Below are positions 62,432 to 64,000 of a stretch of DNA of 64,000 nt, piece after piece. The first letter of the stretch is position 1; every line of letters starts with the position of its first letter. Location of the stretch: positions 1-64,000 of the forward strand of contig CAJWML010000006.1 of the NCBI GenBank assembly GCA_913043285.1, given 5' to 3'. Source of the stretch: CAKZNE01 sp002695025 (GTDB lineage: Bacteria; Bacteroidota; Bacteroidia; Flavobacteriales; Schleiferiaceae). The notes beneath the pieces are model-generated. The model saw only the letters and a list, made by a program, of their open reading frames with translations, was not told the origin of the DNA and did not search any database. A program made the translations under genes and the position numbers.

Positions 62432-62937
62432 AAAAGAAGAACCAGATCGCTATACTGGCCCCCCTGGTACTCCTGATCTGGGGAATTATCGGTTACCGCA
62501 TTTACAAAGCCGTAAAAGGCAACTCTGAGGTAAGCATAACCACCGTTTCCCATCTCCCGGTGACTATGGCCAGGGTTGAGACCACCGCCTATGAACTGCA
62601 ATTGGATTACGATGATCCTTTTCTGAAGAACCGGAAAAGGTATGTTCCACCTTCCTCTCAGCAGGCCCAGGCATCTAAACCCGTGAGTAAGGTGAAGCCC
62701 AAAGTGGTGAAAACAGTTACTAAAATCCCGCTACAGTGGCCCCGTATTGTGTACCACGGCCTTATTTCGCACAAACAGGATAAAACCACTATTTACCTGG
62801 TAGAAGTGGACGGAGCTTCTCACCTGGTGCAACAAGGGGAAATGTTCCAGGAACTGGAATTGCTGAAGGCCTTCCCGGATTCCGTATGGCTGCGTTATAA
62901 GAAGGAGGAAAAGAAAACTTTTGTAAAAACGCCATGA
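62428..62937 (+). CDS. GspC/PilP-like connector protein
   Basis: 169 residues. One N-terminal helix (~7-24), a Ser/Lys-rich linker with a DDPFLKN motif (~62-69), and a C-terminal HR-like beta domain (~104-165, WPRIVYHGLISHKQ...HLVQQGEMFQEL) as in GspC/PilP. It would join the inner-membrane complex to the secretin N-domains. It overlaps the lipoprotein gene by four bases and the next gene by four. Confidence 0.78.
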   Translation: MKKKNQIAILAPLVLLIWGIIGYRIYKAVKGNSEVSITTVSHLPVTMARVETTAYELQLDYDDPFLKNRKRYVPPSSQQAQASKPVSKVKPKVVKTVTKIPLQWPRIVYHGLISHKQDKTTIYLVEVDGASHLVQQGEMFQELELLKAFPDSVWLRYKKEEKKTFVKTP

Positions 62938-64000
62938 TCCGGGCCGGCTCATTAACATATGCCGTCTTTGTATCTACCGTTACTGCGGTGCTCTGCATGA
63001 TGATGATCATGCTGGCTTCCATGAACCGCAATTTCTTTATCTACACCGATAGTTTTGACCGCGTTCGGGACAATGCCGAGTCCGGGATTATGCTGGGCCT
63101 GGCTATGCCGGTTTTGGGTAGTTATGAGAACTGGCATGAATTGTTTGAGCCGGGCAGTGACTCCGTACGCCTTAAAAAAAGGAAATGGGGGCTTTACGAG
63201 CTGATCTACAGTGAAGCGGTTATCGGGAAGGCTTCTTTTTCCCGTACGGCCATAAGCGGCTATACTTCCCCGGAGCTTTCCACTACTGCTCTGTGGCTGG
63301 CCGACCGTAACCGGCCCTTACAGCTGGCGGGCGAGGCCCTGCTCAAAGGCATCTTTTTCCTGCCTGAAAAAGGTGTGGATCGCGCTTATGTAGAGGGAAC
63401 CAATTACAGCCGTGACCAACTGCTGTACGGAACCTCCAAACGGAGCGATAACCACCTGCCGGAACTGGAAAAGGATTTCCTGCAAGATTGGGAGAGCTAT
63501 CTTAAAGGCAATGTGTTGCCTGGAGACAGCACCCGCAGCCTGGAAGATCTGCCGCAAAGCCTGGCGCACTCCTTTGGTAAAAGAACCGTGGTGTACCAGC
63601 AGCAGGCCCCTGTGCAGCTGGACGGCTACAACTTGAAAGGCAATATCATTATCCGTTCCAATACCGCTATTACCGTATCTGCGTCCACCCAACTGGAACA
63701 GGTGGTCCTCATAGCGCCCAAAGTAACCATTGGCCGGAATTTTAAGGGGAGCCTGCATGCCGTGGCATCCGATTCATTGCGGGTATTGGAAAATGCCAAA
63801 CTGGAGTATCCCAGCTCTCTCATTATGAAGCTGGAAAAGCCCGATCGTGGGCCCCACCTCTTTATGGATAAAGACTCTGAAGTTTTTGGAGCTATCCTTA
63901 GCCTTTCCGATGAAAACCGAAGGACCAACGAGTTGGCGGTGGAAATAGTGGATGAAGCCCTGGTTAAAGGCATGGTATACGCCAACGGCAACCTGGAGCT
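62934..64000 (+). CDS. Membrane-anchored protein of the T2SS/pilus-like operon (3' end outside window)
   Basis: The frame opens at ATG 62934, overlapping the GspC-like stop (ATGA), and stays open to the last base (355 codons). A helix lies at ~9-29 (YAVFVSTVTAVLCMMMIML) after RAGSLT, a PilX/GspK-like N-terminus without Glu5 (inference). Residues ~215-355 are regular beta-rungs (NIIIRSNTAITVSASTQLEQ, VVLIAPKVTIG) reminiscent of a polymer-forming/bactofilin or beta-helix fold. The function is unknown. GspK is the nearest T2SS analogue by position and size. Confidence 0.7.
   Translation, partial: MIRAGSLTYAVFVSTVTAVLCMMMIMLASMNRNFFIYTDSFDRVRDNAESGIMLGLAMPVLGSYENWHELFEPGSDSVRLKKRKWGLYELIYSEAVIGKASFSRTAISGYTSPELSTTALWLADRNRPLQLAGEALLKGIFFLPEKGVDRAYVEGTNYSRDQLLYGTSKRSDNHLPELEKDFLQDWESYLKGNVLPGDSTRSLEDLPQSLAHSFGKRTVVYQQQAPVQLDGYNLKGNIIIRSNTAITVSASTQLEQVVLIAPKVTIGRNFKGSLHAVASDSLRVLENAKLEYPSSLIMKLEKPDRGPHLFMDKDSEVFGAILSLSDENRRTNELAVEIVDEALVKGMVYANGNLE

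Noticed and set aside
1..64000. CRISPR array, rRNA operon, integrase or phage structural genes
   Set aside because: No regularly spaced short repeats, rRNA-like sequence or integrase/capsid motifs were seen on either strand.

Overview
The window is a piece of a Bacteroidota chromosome, most likely from the Flavobacteriales or a close relative. The evidence is a TonB-dependent receptor, three secreted proteins with type IX secretion (T9SS) C-terminal sorting domains, families typical of the phylum (DUF4296, DUF2723, single-ORF IS1, Q-form dihydroorotase), promoters matching the Bacteroidota TTTG / TAnnTTTG pattern, and very little Shine-Dalgarno signal. Genes are tightly packed, many with 1-20 bp overlaps.

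Layout. 1-9.8 kb: the 3' part of a TonB-dependent receptor, a 1597-residue T9SS-secreted protein built from a cupredoxin domain, four homologous OB-like repeats, two Calx-beta domains and a lamin-tail domain, then a Na/Pi cotransporter. 9.3-15.5 kb: a small lipoprotein, a LuxE-like acyl-protein synthetase, an ECF sigma factor with its RskA-type anti-sigma factor, tyrS and an NAD-dependent epimerase. 15.5-18.1 kb: DUF4296 lipoprotein, dihydroorotase and a polyprenol-phosphate mannosyltransferase-like enzyme. 18.2-25.6 kb: a histidine kinase, HemW, a cyclase-family protein, then an Fe-S-linked block (Mrp/ApbC, NifU-like, KorA, KorB). 25.6-32.2 kb: an NtrC-type response regulator and its kinase, with two tandem palindromes upstream, and a MacB/FtsX-like ABC exporter. 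32.2-37.1 kb: M61 and M13 peptidases, two rhodaneses and a thioredoxin. 37.1-43.9 kb: RDD, SpoIIM, a multi-span membrane protein, DUF4129, DUF4350, MoxR ATPase and DUF58, a compact conserved cluster. 43.9-47.7 kb: a polysaccharide deacetylase and a 1026-residue DUF2723 membrane protein.

47.8-53.9 kb is an accessory stretch beside a tRNA-Gln(TTG) gene. It holds an IS1-family element with duplicated left-end sequences, an orphan lipoprotein with a glycine-zipper tail, two T9SS cargo proteins (SGNH-hydrolase-like and kelch), and AT-rich spacers with possible gene debris.

55.5-64.0 kb, the most interesting part, is a co-directional, translationally overlapped gene set. It resembles a type II secretion / type IV pilus machine in a phylum best known for T9SS: a prepilin with a calcium-loop-like tail, a small A24 prepilin peptidase, a GspE ATPase, a secretin, a PilM-PilN (GspL-like) fusion, a PilO/GspM-like protein, an Ig/FnIII-like lipoprotein, a GspC/PilP-like protein, and a large membrane-anchored protein cut by the window edge and open to the last base. 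No GspF-type platform protein is present in the window; it would have to lie outside it.

Functional assignments rest on motif recognition by eye. No database search was run.
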